From Bacteroidales bacterium UBA3290 (GTDB lineage Bacteria; Bacteroidota; Bacteroidia; Bacteroidales; UBA932), in contig DETK01000017.1 of assembly GCA_002361615.1 (NCBI GenBank), positions 114,145-176,349 on the forward strand: a stretch of 62,205 nucleotides of DNA. The letters are read 5' to 3'. Made by a program: the position numbers and the translations under genes. Shown in pieces: positions 8,771 to 17,400 of the stretch (its first letter is position 1; each line of letters opens with the position of its first letter). Below the pieces are notes generated by a model. That model was not told where the DNA came from. It saw nothing but the letters and a program-made list of their open reading frames with translations, and ran no database searches.

Positions 8771-10717
8771 ATGAAACGATTTTTCCATATTGCAGCCCTG
8801 TTTCTTGCGACCCTGCTGCTGACCGCATGCCCCGAGGTCAAGCCGGGTCCGGACGGGCCGGACATTCCCGGCGGGCCGGATGAGTCCTGGCGGGGTCAGG
8901 CTTCCACGGAGAAGCTTTCGGGTATTACCTACCAGATCAACGTCTATAGTTTCGCCGACAGCGACGGTGACGGCTGGGGCGACATCCGCGGCATTACGCA
9001 GCACCTTGATTATCTCGACAGCATCGGGGCCACCGCCCTCTGGCTCTCGCCGATCCACGAGGCCATGTCGTACCACGGCTACAATGTGAACGATTACACG
9101 TCCGTCAGTTCGCGCCTGGGCACGGAAAACGACTTGAAAGACTTGATTTCGAAAGCGAAGGCCCGGAATATCGGCATCTATCTCGACTTCGTACTGAATC
9201 ATTCCGGCAGCGACAATATCTGGTTCAAACAGGCGGCCGCCGATCCGGACAGCCCCTACAGGGATTACTACCTGATTTCCGACACGCCCGGCGGCTACGA
9301 TAACGGCGGTATGGGCACCTGGTATCCCATGACCGGCGCGGATGCGGGATACAAGGGCCGCGTCCATTTCAAGGTGGATATGAACGCCAAGACCGTTACG
9401 GTGACCCAGACGAGCGAACCTGTGCAGAGCCCTAACACGCAGAGCCCGAAATGCTGGCTTTGGTACGGCAGCGTCACCCAGCACGTCGGCCTCTACACCA
9501 CAGGCACCAATATCTACGAGATCACCCTCGATATCGATACCGACTGGGGCTTCCTGGTGTGCACCAGCACGAACTGGGCTGACGGAACCAAATGGGGCGG
9601 TACCGGCAAGGGCGTGACCTTCGGTGTTCCGTTCCAGATGAACAATACGACGGCCGCCAATATCACTTTCGGCGGTGACGCTTCCTATTATTTCGCCAGC
9701 TTCGACAAGTCGATGCCGGACCTCAACTACGGTCCGGCCGCTACCGCTGCCACGTCACCGGCTTTCAAGTCGCTGGCTGAAGCGGCTGACCATTGGATCG
9801 AGATGGGCGTAGCAGGCCTGCGCCTGGACGCCGTGATCTGGATCTACCAGAACAATACCGCCGACAACGTTACGTTCCTCAAACAGTGGTACGACCGCTG
9901 CAACACCACCTGGAAGATCAATGGCGGCAAGGGCGACTTCTATATGGTAGGCGAGGCCTGGTGTGACAATGTCGACAAGATGGCGCCGTACTACGAAGGC
10001 CTGCCTTCCAATTTCAACTTCTACTATTATTGGACGCTCAAGGACCGGATCAACCAGGGCCGTGGCAACGACTTTGCCCAGACGGTCACCCATTTCCGGA
10101 ATCAGTTCCGGAAATACCGCGCTGACTTTATCGACGCCATCAAGCTGACCAACCATGATGAAGACCGCGTCGCCCACGACCTGGGCCGCGACGTGGCCAA
10201 GGAGAAACTGGCCGCGGCCGTCCTGCTGACCTCCCCGGGCAAGCCCTACATCTATCAGGGTGAAGAACTGGGCTATTGGGGTAACAAAGGAAAAGGGGAT
10301 GAATATGTCCGAGCTCCTATCAAGTGGGCGCGCAACAGTGGCTTGGCTTCCGCATCGCTGGGCGGCAAGGTAGACCACGCCATGCTCTCCGAATCGATTT
10401 CCGTGGAGGCACAGGAGCAGGATCCGGCTTCCATCCTTCGTGTCTATCGCAATTTCGCCCAGGCCCGCAATGCCTGGAAGGCCCTGGCCAAGGGTGAAAT
10501 GGAGCCGCTTTCCAGCCCCAACTCCGCCGTGGCTCTCTGGAAGATGAGCTACGAAGGCCAGACCGTCCTCGTGGCCCACAACTTCGGCGGCGGCTCCGCC
10601 GCCTTCGCCGTAACCGGCTGTACGACCGACAAGATGATCGTCTCCAACGGCGTAGCCGACGGCTCCAGCGGCCTGCTTTCCCTCGGCCCCTATGCTTCCG
10701 CGGTGTTCCTACAATGA
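8771..10717 (+). CDS. susG: SusG-like GH13 alpha-amylase lipoprotein with inserted CBM
   Basis: 648 residues; the start follows the promoter and gives a clean lipoprotein signal (LATLLLTAC, Cys20). The GH13 barrel shows GLRLDAV (nucleophile Asp353), VGEAW (acid/base Glu395) and TNHDED (Asp463). About 110 residues (roughly 190-300) interrupt the barrel near the B domain, from WYPMTGA to ASFDKSMPDLNYG; this is where SusG carries its CBM58 module. It should cleave starch at the cell surface into maltooligosaccharides for SusCD. An upstream in-frame ATG at 8684 is rejected because it lies inside the terminator hairpin. Confidence 0.93.
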   Translation: MKRFFHIAALFLATLLLTACPEVKPGPDGPDIPGGPDESWRGQASTEKLSGITYQINVYSFADSDGDGWGDIRGITQHLDYLDSIGATALWLSPIHEAMSYHGYNVNDYTSVSSRLGTENDLKDLISKAKARNIGIYLDFVLNHSGSDNIWFKQAAADPDSPYRDYYLISDTPGGYDNGGMGTWYPMTGADAGYKGRVHFKVDMNAKTVTVTQTSEPVQSPNTQSPKCWLWYGSVTQHVGLYTTGTNIYEITLDIDTDWGFLVCTSTNWADGTKWGGTGKGVTFGVPFQMNNTTAANITFGGDASYYFASFDKSMPDLNYGPAATAATSPAFKSLAEAADHWIEMGVAGLRLDAVIWIYQNNTADNVTFLKQWYDRCNTTWKINGGKGDFYMVGEAWCDNVDKMAPYYEGLPSNFNFYYYWTLKDRINQGRGNDFAQTVTHFRNQFRKYRADFIDAIKLTNHDEDRVAHDLGRDVAKEKLAAAVLLTSPGKPYIYQGEELGYWGNKGKGDEYVRAPIKWARNSGLASASLGGKVDHAMLSESISVEAQEQDPASILRVYRNFAQARNAWKALAKGEMEPLSSPNSAVALWKMSYEGQTVLVAHNFGGGSAAFAVTGCTTDKMIVSNGVADGSSGLLSLGPYASAVFLQ

Positions 10718-10803
10718 TATGTAGCTAGCAGACCGTTCAATTTCATCTCACACTTTCCCCTTGTCCACATCTGGGGGTCGTACTTTTAGTTTCTTGTCAA
10801 AAA

Positions 10804-10847
10804 ATTCGCTTTTTTTGCGAATCCTATCATTATTATCATTATATTTG
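10804..10847 (+). promoter_or_regulatory. higBA promoter with inverted-repeat operator
   Basis: TATATTTG (10840-10847) is a Bacteroidetes -7 element 20 nt before the toxin ATG. Upstream, ATTCGC (10804-10809) and GCGAAT (10817-10822) form an inverted repeat around seven T residues. It overlaps a TTTG at 10814-10817, 22 nt from the -7 box. The position suits binding of the HigA antitoxin for autoregulation; that role is inferred. Confidence 0.55.
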
Positions 10848-10867
10848 CAGAAGAAAGATAAAGGAGT

Positions 10868-11185
10868 ATGATTATTGAGTTTGACAAGGCATATCTTTCA
10901 GAACTGTATTATACAGGGCATGCAAGTGACAAAAAGCATCGATTCCAACCGCAGATTGTCAGGAAATATGTCAAGATAGTGGATATTATGGAATCAGTCT
11001 CACGCATCGAGGACCTCTTTAGGTATAATTCTTTGCGGTATGAGGCGCTCTCGGGAGACAAAACCGGCACCGAATCAGTTGCAATCAACGATCAGTATCG
11101 TTTGGAATTCTCTAGCAGAAAGGAAGGAGGAGATGTTGTTGTCACTATTTGCAGACTTCTTGAATTATCCAAGCATTATAGATAA
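10868..11185 (+). CDS. higB: HigB/RelE-family toxin
   Basis: 105 residues with the small RelE/HigB ribonuclease fold: IVDIMESVSRIEDLFRYNSLRYEALSGDK followed by the core NDQYRLEF and a terminal ICRLLELSKHYR. In HigB families the conserved Arg in the QYRLEF strand and the C-terminal His/Tyr take part in mRNA cleavage at the ribosome. The antitoxin gene starts 5 bp downstream, the toxin-first order typical of HigBA. The pair is A+T-richer than the starch genes to its left and marks the start of the defence island. Confidence 0.88.
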   Translation: MIIEFDKAYLSELYYTGHASDKKHRFQPQIVRKYVKIVDIMESVSRIEDLFRYNSLRYEALSGDKTGTESVAINDQYRLEFSSRKEGGDVVVTICRLLELSKHYR

Positions 11186-11190
11186 GAATT

Positions 11191-11499
11191 ATGGCAGAAC
11201 TGGGTTATGGTTTTATTCCGACTCATCCGGGAGATGTGATCAAAGATGAGATCGAGTTTCGTGGTATCTCCCAACGTAGGCTTGCTGATGCGTTGGGTAT
11301 GACTTACTCTGTGCTTAACGAGATATTGAATGGAAAACGCCCCGTGACTACAAAGACTGCACTGCTGTTTGAAGCCGCACTGGGCATTCCCGCAGAATCC
11401 TTGATGCGTCTCCAACTGAAATATGAATTACATACAGCGAGATTTGATGAATCTTTCGCTGCAAGGATCAATTCCATTAACAATTTGGCCTTTGCTTGA
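11191..11499 (+). CDS. higA: HigA-family antitoxin
   Basis: 102 residues. The HTH_XRE domain is clear: HPGDVIKDEIEFRGISQRRLADALGMTYSVLNEILNGKRPVTTKTALLFEAALG, including the 'GISQ..LA..LG' recognition region characteristic of HigA/VapI antitoxins. It should neutralise HigB and bind the inverted repeat upstream of the operon. The C-terminal tail (LQLKYELHTARFDESFAARINSI) is the usual toxin-contact region. Spacing from higB is 5 bp. Confidence 0.9.
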   Translation: MAELGYGFIPTHPGDVIKDEIEFRGISQRRLADALGMTYSVLNEILNGKRPVTTKTALLFEAALGIPAESLMRLQLKYELHTARFDESFAARINSINNLAFA

Positions 11500-12082
11500 T
11501 TGAAAAAAGAAGGCAGGAGTCTCCCCCTGCCCTTGATGGCCTCAAACGTCTGGATGTTATGCTATCGTGCAGCCTACCTGTAATTCCACGCTAGTCCAGT
11601 CCTGTGGGCCCTCAGCTGGCCCCACAACCGTTCGGTTTATCCGGCAATCGTGTGGATGGAATCGTGATCAGAAGGTAGTTTATCACACATGGTCTTATGG
11701 GTCGGGATTTCCTCGAACTCAACTTTTGCCTGGCACGATTGAGGGCTGGATTGGCGCAGATAATCAGATGATTACAGTTATCGGTGTTCCATCCGGGCCA
11801 TTTTTGCCACGGAGGGCACAAAGCAATAATGCAACCAACTGACTATCAACGTCGGTAGATTCTAAAGCGTGCCAGCCGTTTTTCGGGTTCAGATGATGCG
11901 GTGCACCGATTCTCCAGAATGCGTTGACAACCTTCCGCGGTGATAGAGACGCCCAGGACGGGCGCATCACAACGCGGCCCGAATCTTCACGGTTGCTGTC
12001 CTTCGTGGGCGCTGCAATGTACACATCAGACTATCAGCGCAAAAGTGCAATGACTACTACTGTCTCTACATGATCCCATCTA
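11500..12082. other. Unassigned block between higBA and the CRISPR leader
   Basis: About 580 bp without a convincing gene. The longest frames are 91 codons on plus (11567-11842, GTG start, Cys- and Pro-rich) and 86 codons on minus (11764-12024, containing GAPHHLNPKNGWHALESTD). They overlap each other and neither shows a recognisable domain or signal. The minus frame is compatible with the minus-strand terminator at 11503-11531. The block could be a decayed gene or the site of a non-coding RNA. I assign no function. Confidence 0.3.
11503..11531 (-). terminator. Possible minus-strand terminator
   Basis: GGCAGG (11512-11517) pairs with CCTGCC (11526-11531). On the minus strand the stem is followed by TTCTTTTTT. 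No T run follows on the plus strand, so it would end a minus-strand transcript entering from the unassigned block at 11532-12082, not higBA. Confidence 0.4.
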
Positions 12083-12163
12083 TATGTTTGCCGGATGAAC
12101 CTATTAAAAACAACTCTTGCCCGATTTGATGCGGCGGCTCGAAGCACGAAAACGACCGCAGGG
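12083..12163 (+). promoter_or_regulatory. Probable CRISPR leader with a -7 element
   Basis: TATGTTTG (12083-12090) fits TAnnTTTG and points into the array, with a predicted start near 12097, about 67 nt before the first repeat. No good -33 element lies 20 nt upstream. It would supply the first crRNA or a long precursor. Assignment as leader is inferred from position. Confidence 0.35.
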
Positions 12164-13142
12164 GTTGTGAATGGCTTTCATTTTTAGTATCTTTGACATC
12201 GTCACAACAGCCCGCGCTTTCTCGCACGCTCTCCGGCGGTAGTTGTGAATGGCTTTCATTTTTAGTATCTTTGACATCGTCACAACAGCTGCTCTCTTTC
12301 CATGTACTCCTCCATCTGGTTGTGAATGGCTTTCATTTTTAGTATCTTTGACATCGTCACAACAGCTTCCTCAGGTGCTTATTATACTTCGAGAAGTTGT
12401 GAATGGCTTTCATTTTTAGTATCTTTGACATCGTCACAACAGCCAAAGCCATAAGTGACAAATTGGCCAACAAGTTGTGAATGGCTTTCATTTTTAGTAT
12501 CTTTGACATCGTCACAACAGCCAGAGGTCGTAGCGGTGCACCAGCTGTCGGTTGTGAATGGCTTTCATTTTTAGTATCTTTGACATCGTCACAACAGCGT
12601 TCGAACTGTACGACGCCGATCTGACGATGTTGTGAATGGCTTTCATTTTTAGTATCTTTGACATCGTCACAACAGCATATTAATCAGTTTCTTCATTTCT
12701 CATCCGTTGTGAATGGCTTTCATTTTTAGTATCTTTGACATCGTCACAACAGCCGCTGGTATCAAAACCTCCAAGAGGAATGTGTTGTGAATGGCTTTCA
12801 TTTTTAGTATCTTTGACATCGTCACAACAGCCGGTATTTTCTCTTGATATGTAAGGTGTAGGTTGTGAATGGCTTTCATTTTTAGTATCTTTGACATCGT
12901 CACAACAGCAGTGCCAGAACCATAGATCAGATTAGGATTGTTGTGAATGGCTTTCATTTTTAGTATCTTTGACATCGTCACAACAGCCCCTTATTGCCAG
13001 CGGCGAGCCCGATCCAGTTGTGAATGGCTTTCATTTTTAGTATCTTTGACATCGTCACAACAGCGGAGCCTACACCAGAGAGTACATCTTTACCGTTGTG
13101 AATGGCTTTCATTTTTAGTATCTTTGACATCGTCACAACAGC
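12164..13142 (+). CRISPR. Type II-C CRISPR array, 13 repeats and 12 spacers
   Basis: Thirteen 48-nt repeats, all identical as read, begin at 12164, 12242, 12319, 12396, 12474, 12551, 12629, 12706, 12784, 12862, 12940, 13017 and 13095. The twelve spacers are 29 or 30 nt and all differ. The repeat opens with GTTGTGAATGGCTTTC, holds TAGTATCTTTGACATC in its second half and ends CACAACAGC. The tracrRNA anti-repeat at 18651-18672 is complementary to repeat positions 1-24 region, which fixes the crRNA direction as plus, opposite to the cas genes. Neither end has a degenerate repeat. Each repeat contains TTG-N20-TATCTTTG, a promoter-like element. Confidence 0.99.
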
Positions 13143-13205
13143 ACAGTTTTTCTAAGTGGTTGATAAACTGTGCGTTGTGGCGTTGTCTAGAAAAGAAAAA
13201 ACACT

Positions 13206-13541
13206 TCAGAACAACTCGAGTTGTTGTTCAATTCGTGGCAATTCTGAGTTCTTCCTGCCGACGAATAGTTCCATGTTGTCAAACTGCTTCTCGGTGATGC
13301 AGATTATACCGACCTTACCATATTCCGGAAGAAACCCCCGAATCCTTTTTGTGTGCATTTTCGCATTTTCCATAGAAGGACAATTCCGGAGGTAGATAGA
13401 GAATTGGAACATTGTAAAGCCATCGCTGATCAAGTCTTTTCTAAATTTAGCGGCAGCCTTCCGCTCCCTTTTTGTTTCTGTTGGAAGATCAAAGAATACA
13501 AGTACCCACATAACTCGGTATTCACTGAACCGGGTGCTCAT
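13206..13541 (-). CDS. cas2: CRISPR-associated endonuclease Cas2
   Basis: 111 residues. The ferredoxin-like Cas2 core is seen in YRVMWVLVFFDLPTETKRER (with the conserved FDLP aspartate) and FMFQFS-type strand (here FTMFQFSIYLRNCPSMENA). Cas2 pairs with Cas1 to integrate new spacers. Its start overlaps the 3' end of cas1 by 4 nt, so it is translated in the cas9-cas1-cas2 operon. The stop codon lies 63 bp from the last CRISPR repeat. The type II-C order is cas9, cas1, cas2, array. Confidence 0.95.
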   Translation of the reverse strand: MSTRFSEYRVMWVLVFFDLPTETKRERKAAAKFRKDLISDGFTMFQFSIYLRNCPSMENAKMHTKRIRGFLPEYGKVGIICITEKQFDNMELFVGRKNSELPRIEQQLELF

Positions 13542-14461
13542 AATTCAGGGTAAATTACTTTTCTGGAAATGCCAGCGAAGCACTTATATAGAGAAGCTGA
13601 TGTTGTGGAGGCAGCTATGATCAAAGGACTGCGATGCCCGTCAATAACCACATCCAAAACAGGGATACTTAGTAGGCGGGTTTTTATTTCGCGGGTAAGG
13701 GAAGGGCAAGGGTTGTTGTCGGAGACAATATCAACAACTAATTTGTCCACAAAAGGGCGATAAGGTTCCATCACATCGTCAGCCAGACAATAAGCGTTGT
13801 AACGATTATGATGATGAATGCCTAGCGTTGGCAGTAACCCTGAGCCGACCAAAGCGCGGGCAATGACAGCACGAAGAATGGCATATCCATAGTTAAGGAG
13901 ATTATTGGGTTTAGGGCCATAACGATCTCTCGTGAAGAAATCAAGATTCGGAAAGATATTCTTCCAGTAATAGGCGGCGGCTCGGGCTTCCATATTGTCG
14001 GTATCTCCACTTTTTACACTGTTAGCCCAGGCAAGCATATTCCGAGCTTCCTCTCCAGTGATATACTTCAAGACAGCAGCTTGGTTTTGTATCTTCGCTT
14101 CAACTGTTTGCTGCCATAGTTGCTTTTGCAGAGGGAGAGAGGCCTTGAGTTGATACTGAAAACGCTCGCTTTGCAACGTGTTTGCATGCAGGGGGAGTAG
14201 TAAGCCTGAGGGCATTGATTTCTCATCACACGTGATGACGGCAACATTGTTATCGAGTAGGCATGAGAAGACAGAAGAAGTGATCGTTAATTGTCGATGA
14301 TCCAAAACGACCACCCCGATATCTTCAATAGGGATGGTTTTAACGAGTTGGGACAGGTCGTCGGGTGGCAAGTCACCATCAGAAGGCTTGGTTATGACAA
14401 GCTGTGAATTACTGACACTGAGATATGCTGGGTTTCCAAAATATAATGTGCGCTTAATCAT
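13538..14461 (-). CDS. cas1: CRISPR-associated integrase Cas1
   Basis: 307 residues from the ATG at 14461; an in-frame upstream ATG at 14515 lies deep inside cas9 and is rejected because MIKRTLYFGNPAYLSV is the normal Cas1 beginning. Metal-binding residues are visible as the Glu in NMEARAAAYYW, the His in LGIHHHNRYN and the Asp in LADDVMEPYRP. Cas1 catalyses spacer integration with Cas2. The ATG overlaps the last codons of cas9 by 8 nt (TATGATTAA), indicating coupled translation. Confidence 0.96.
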   Translation of the reverse strand: MIKRTLYFGNPAYLSVSNSQLVITKPSDGDLPPDDLSQLVKTIPIEDIGVVVLDHRQLTITSSVFSCLLDNNVAVITCDEKSMPSGLLLPLHANTLQSERFQYQLKASLPLQKQLWQQTVEAKIQNQAAVLKYITGEEARNMLAWANSVKSGDTDNMEARAAAYYWKNIFPNLDFFTRDRYGPKPNNLLNYGYAILRAVIARALVGSGLLPTLGIHHHNRYNAYCLADDVMEPYRPFVDKLVVDIVSDNNPCPSLTREIKTRLLSIPVLDVVIDGHRSPLIIAASTTSASLYKCFAGISRKVIYPEL

Positions 14462-17400
14462 ACTCTCCGATGGTGACGATTCTGCCAAGATGGTCAATCC
14501 GTACTTTAACGACATCCTTCATAGCCTGAATTGATTGTACTCTTTTCCACGTAATGTCCCTTAATGCTTTATCGTCTTCAATAGAAGTTTCTTGATGGAG
14601 CCGGAAATAATAATCTTTACTACTAAGTTTTTGAACTCTATAAAGATGCGGGCTTATCAAAGAAGCATTGGCTGGATTCAACAAATCAATTTCTTGAGGA
14701 TAAAAGCCATTGGCTTCGTCCGGGAAAACAAACATCTCATTGACTTTCATACTGTAAAGGAATTCCCAACCCAGATCTGAATGAAACATTCTGTCGACAA
14801 CGGGAAGCCCTTGGTTGACTCGATTCAATGCTTCAAAGAAAGGAACGATGGATTCTTGAACTTTTCCTTCAGCGTCCAGATATAGTGCGACATGGTGATT
14901 ATTCCGGAGATTGACGAAATCAGAGGGGATTGTATTACCATCCGCATCAAGGATTATTTGGCCATTCTTGTCCCTTTTGTTGTGAATAGCACATAGGTCG
15001 AAGTTCTCGCCAATTGTTACACGTTTAATAGGAATTGTTTTGGCATCGTTGAGCCAAATGGGGTTTGTATCCAGATTGGACAAGGCTGCTTTTGCGTTTC
15101 CACCATACTCTGAAATACGCTCCTCAATTCGAGAACGGACTTTGGTGTCGATGATTTTGTCGATACTTAAATCCGGGCCGATATCTTTCCGGATGCAATA
15201 GTAGGGGGCAAGACGGGTACATTTGACTTTCTGAGGAACCTTTTCCGTATGCAGGGAATCCAGATAAATGGGATTCTTGTCTAATGCGTTTCTTCCGGTG
15301 AATGCCTTTTTGGGATCACCATCAAACTCATTCAGCCGTATAAATAATGCTTCGCGGAGACGCTTAGAAGCGACGTTGGCAATGACTTCTTTCGTCATCT
15401 TTGCGTTGACCGTCACCTCGAAAGTCTCATATCTGAACCGTTGTCCATAGACTTGCTCCTTATGCAAAGGACCTCTTGGGGTAAGTTCTGTCGTCCGTTG
15501 ATAACCGTTTTTAGTCTTGGTTTTATTGATATTGTTAGTTACAACTTTATTCTTGGCTTTGATAGAAATGAGGGTATCATTTAAAGACCTTTTTACCTCA
15601 CCACGAAGGATGTCCAAAGGCATCGGCGGCGTGAAGATTCGTTTGTTCCCGATAACAACGGTCTCCTTTTGAAGCATTTGGAAGAAAACAGAGTCTTTGT
15701 CGCTTCGGGCATTGAGGTTGTTGAGGATCTGTATGTGTTCGGGTTTGGTCAAAGCAATTGTAATCGCGTCCATTGCATGGTGGCGATGGTCGTTTCTCTT
15801 GGTCCAGTCCTGAATTTTGCGTATTATTCTGCCATCAATATCTTCGGTAATCGCTGTTTTGCCGGCTTTTTCATATTTCGCAAAGTTAAGTTCTTTCATC
15901 ACGTCGACCAACTGCCATTCTTCGCGTAGTCGGGCTGTCACAGAACCCGATGTTGGAAGGACTATTCTTACATAGTCCTTCAAAAGCTCCTGAGCCTTCT
16001 TGGAAATGTACTGGGAATTCCGGATATCTCTGTCTACAAAACCTGAGGGAATATCTGATTCCGTCATCAGCAGATTTTTCCTCTTTTTGTCAGAGAGGGC
16101 GCCTCTGTTTCGAAGGTCGTCAACCCTCAGTCTGAAGCGAGTATAACCTTCCTCACCATATTTTTCTTTGACGAAGTCCGCGGCCGTCCGTCTTCCTTTT
16201 TCAATATTGATGTCTTTGTATTCAATTGTTTTGTTTGAGAAAGAGTCGTCAAACAGTCTTGCCTGAGGAATGATGTGTTCAATATCTATTTCTTTGGAAA
16301 ACAGTTTGTCTCTTGGTACATACTTGTCTGAATACAAGGTTTTGAATCCATTTTCCTTCAATTCTTCATAGAGACGATATCTGAGAATATCCGTTTTCCT
16401 AACATTGGTGATGTGGAAATCCTCTTGAAGGATTTTGACAATTTCGAGGTTCCTCTTTTTATTGCCTTCAATGTCGGAAGTGGCTTTTTCTCTTTCTCTT
16501 GCACTCTGTTTTAGTTCACGGGCTAATTCAATATGAATCTCATCGGGTTTGCCGTATGCTTGGGTAGAAGCATTGACGACATTGACCATTTGGTTGAGTA
16601 TTTTCTCTACGACGGGATTCCTCAGACATCCTTTGGGCAATTGCTCCAAATGATCCAGCAATTGCTTTTGGCCACGTTCCTCGGCAGTTTCGAAGTGAGA
16701 ATGATTGTATCCAGCCCGTGTGCAGGCTTTGTCATAAGTGTCTCCTTCTTTCAGGTACGGCAGGATTTTGCTGATAGCTTTATGGCTAAGTGAGGCGTAA
16801 TCATCTTTAAACGTAATGGCGCCGAGTACTTTCGCATATTCACGGTCCAATCCTGTCAAGTCTGATATTCGCCTGAATAAAGATTCTTTGCCGGTATGGG
16901 AGTTATCTCCTTCGTAGGAATATAATAAGTGCCAAAGTTTGAATAGGGGTTGTTGCTCATATTCTTGTTTCGGGAGATCAGGCTGAAAATGAAAGATGTC
17001 GTTTGTGCAGCCGAGAATAGGTAGGACAGTTTGAACAACTGAGAGGACCTGATTGTAATTCAGCTTATTAATATCGTGTTCTCCATGCCCCGACAAGTCT
17101 ACGATAGAGAGGTAAGCGGAGAAAAGTGCAGATAAAGTCGTGTTCCCTTCTATTTCCGAATAGTTGAGTTCATAGCGGCGAGGAGCCAAACCTAGGTGCT
17201 TAAGAACCTCCGTCTGTCTCATACTTCTTTTAATAGACAGTTCTTGAGAAAGCAGATTCTTTTCATCAAGACTCAGTATTCGTTCGCCATCGTTCACTCT
17301 GTCTTTGATGCGCAAATTGTTCAGGATCTGCCAAATCTTGAATTCTTGGAAAAGTAATGATGCTTTAGGGGCGCACCGGCTCCCCGTAGTTTTGACTTGC

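Noticed and set aside
10756..10780. CCCC/GGGG hairpin after the SusG-like gene as a terminator
   Set aside because: The stem is only about four or five pairs with a long loop and a weak T run (ACTTTTAG).
12700..12981. Minus-strand frame with VVTMSKILKMKAIHN repeated, and a similar plus frame at 12947-13297
   Set aside because: These are translations of CRISPR repeats and spacers.
14462..14515. N-terminal extension of Cas1
   Set aside because: It lies inside cas9 and does not match the family; MIKRTLYFGNPAYL at 14461 does.
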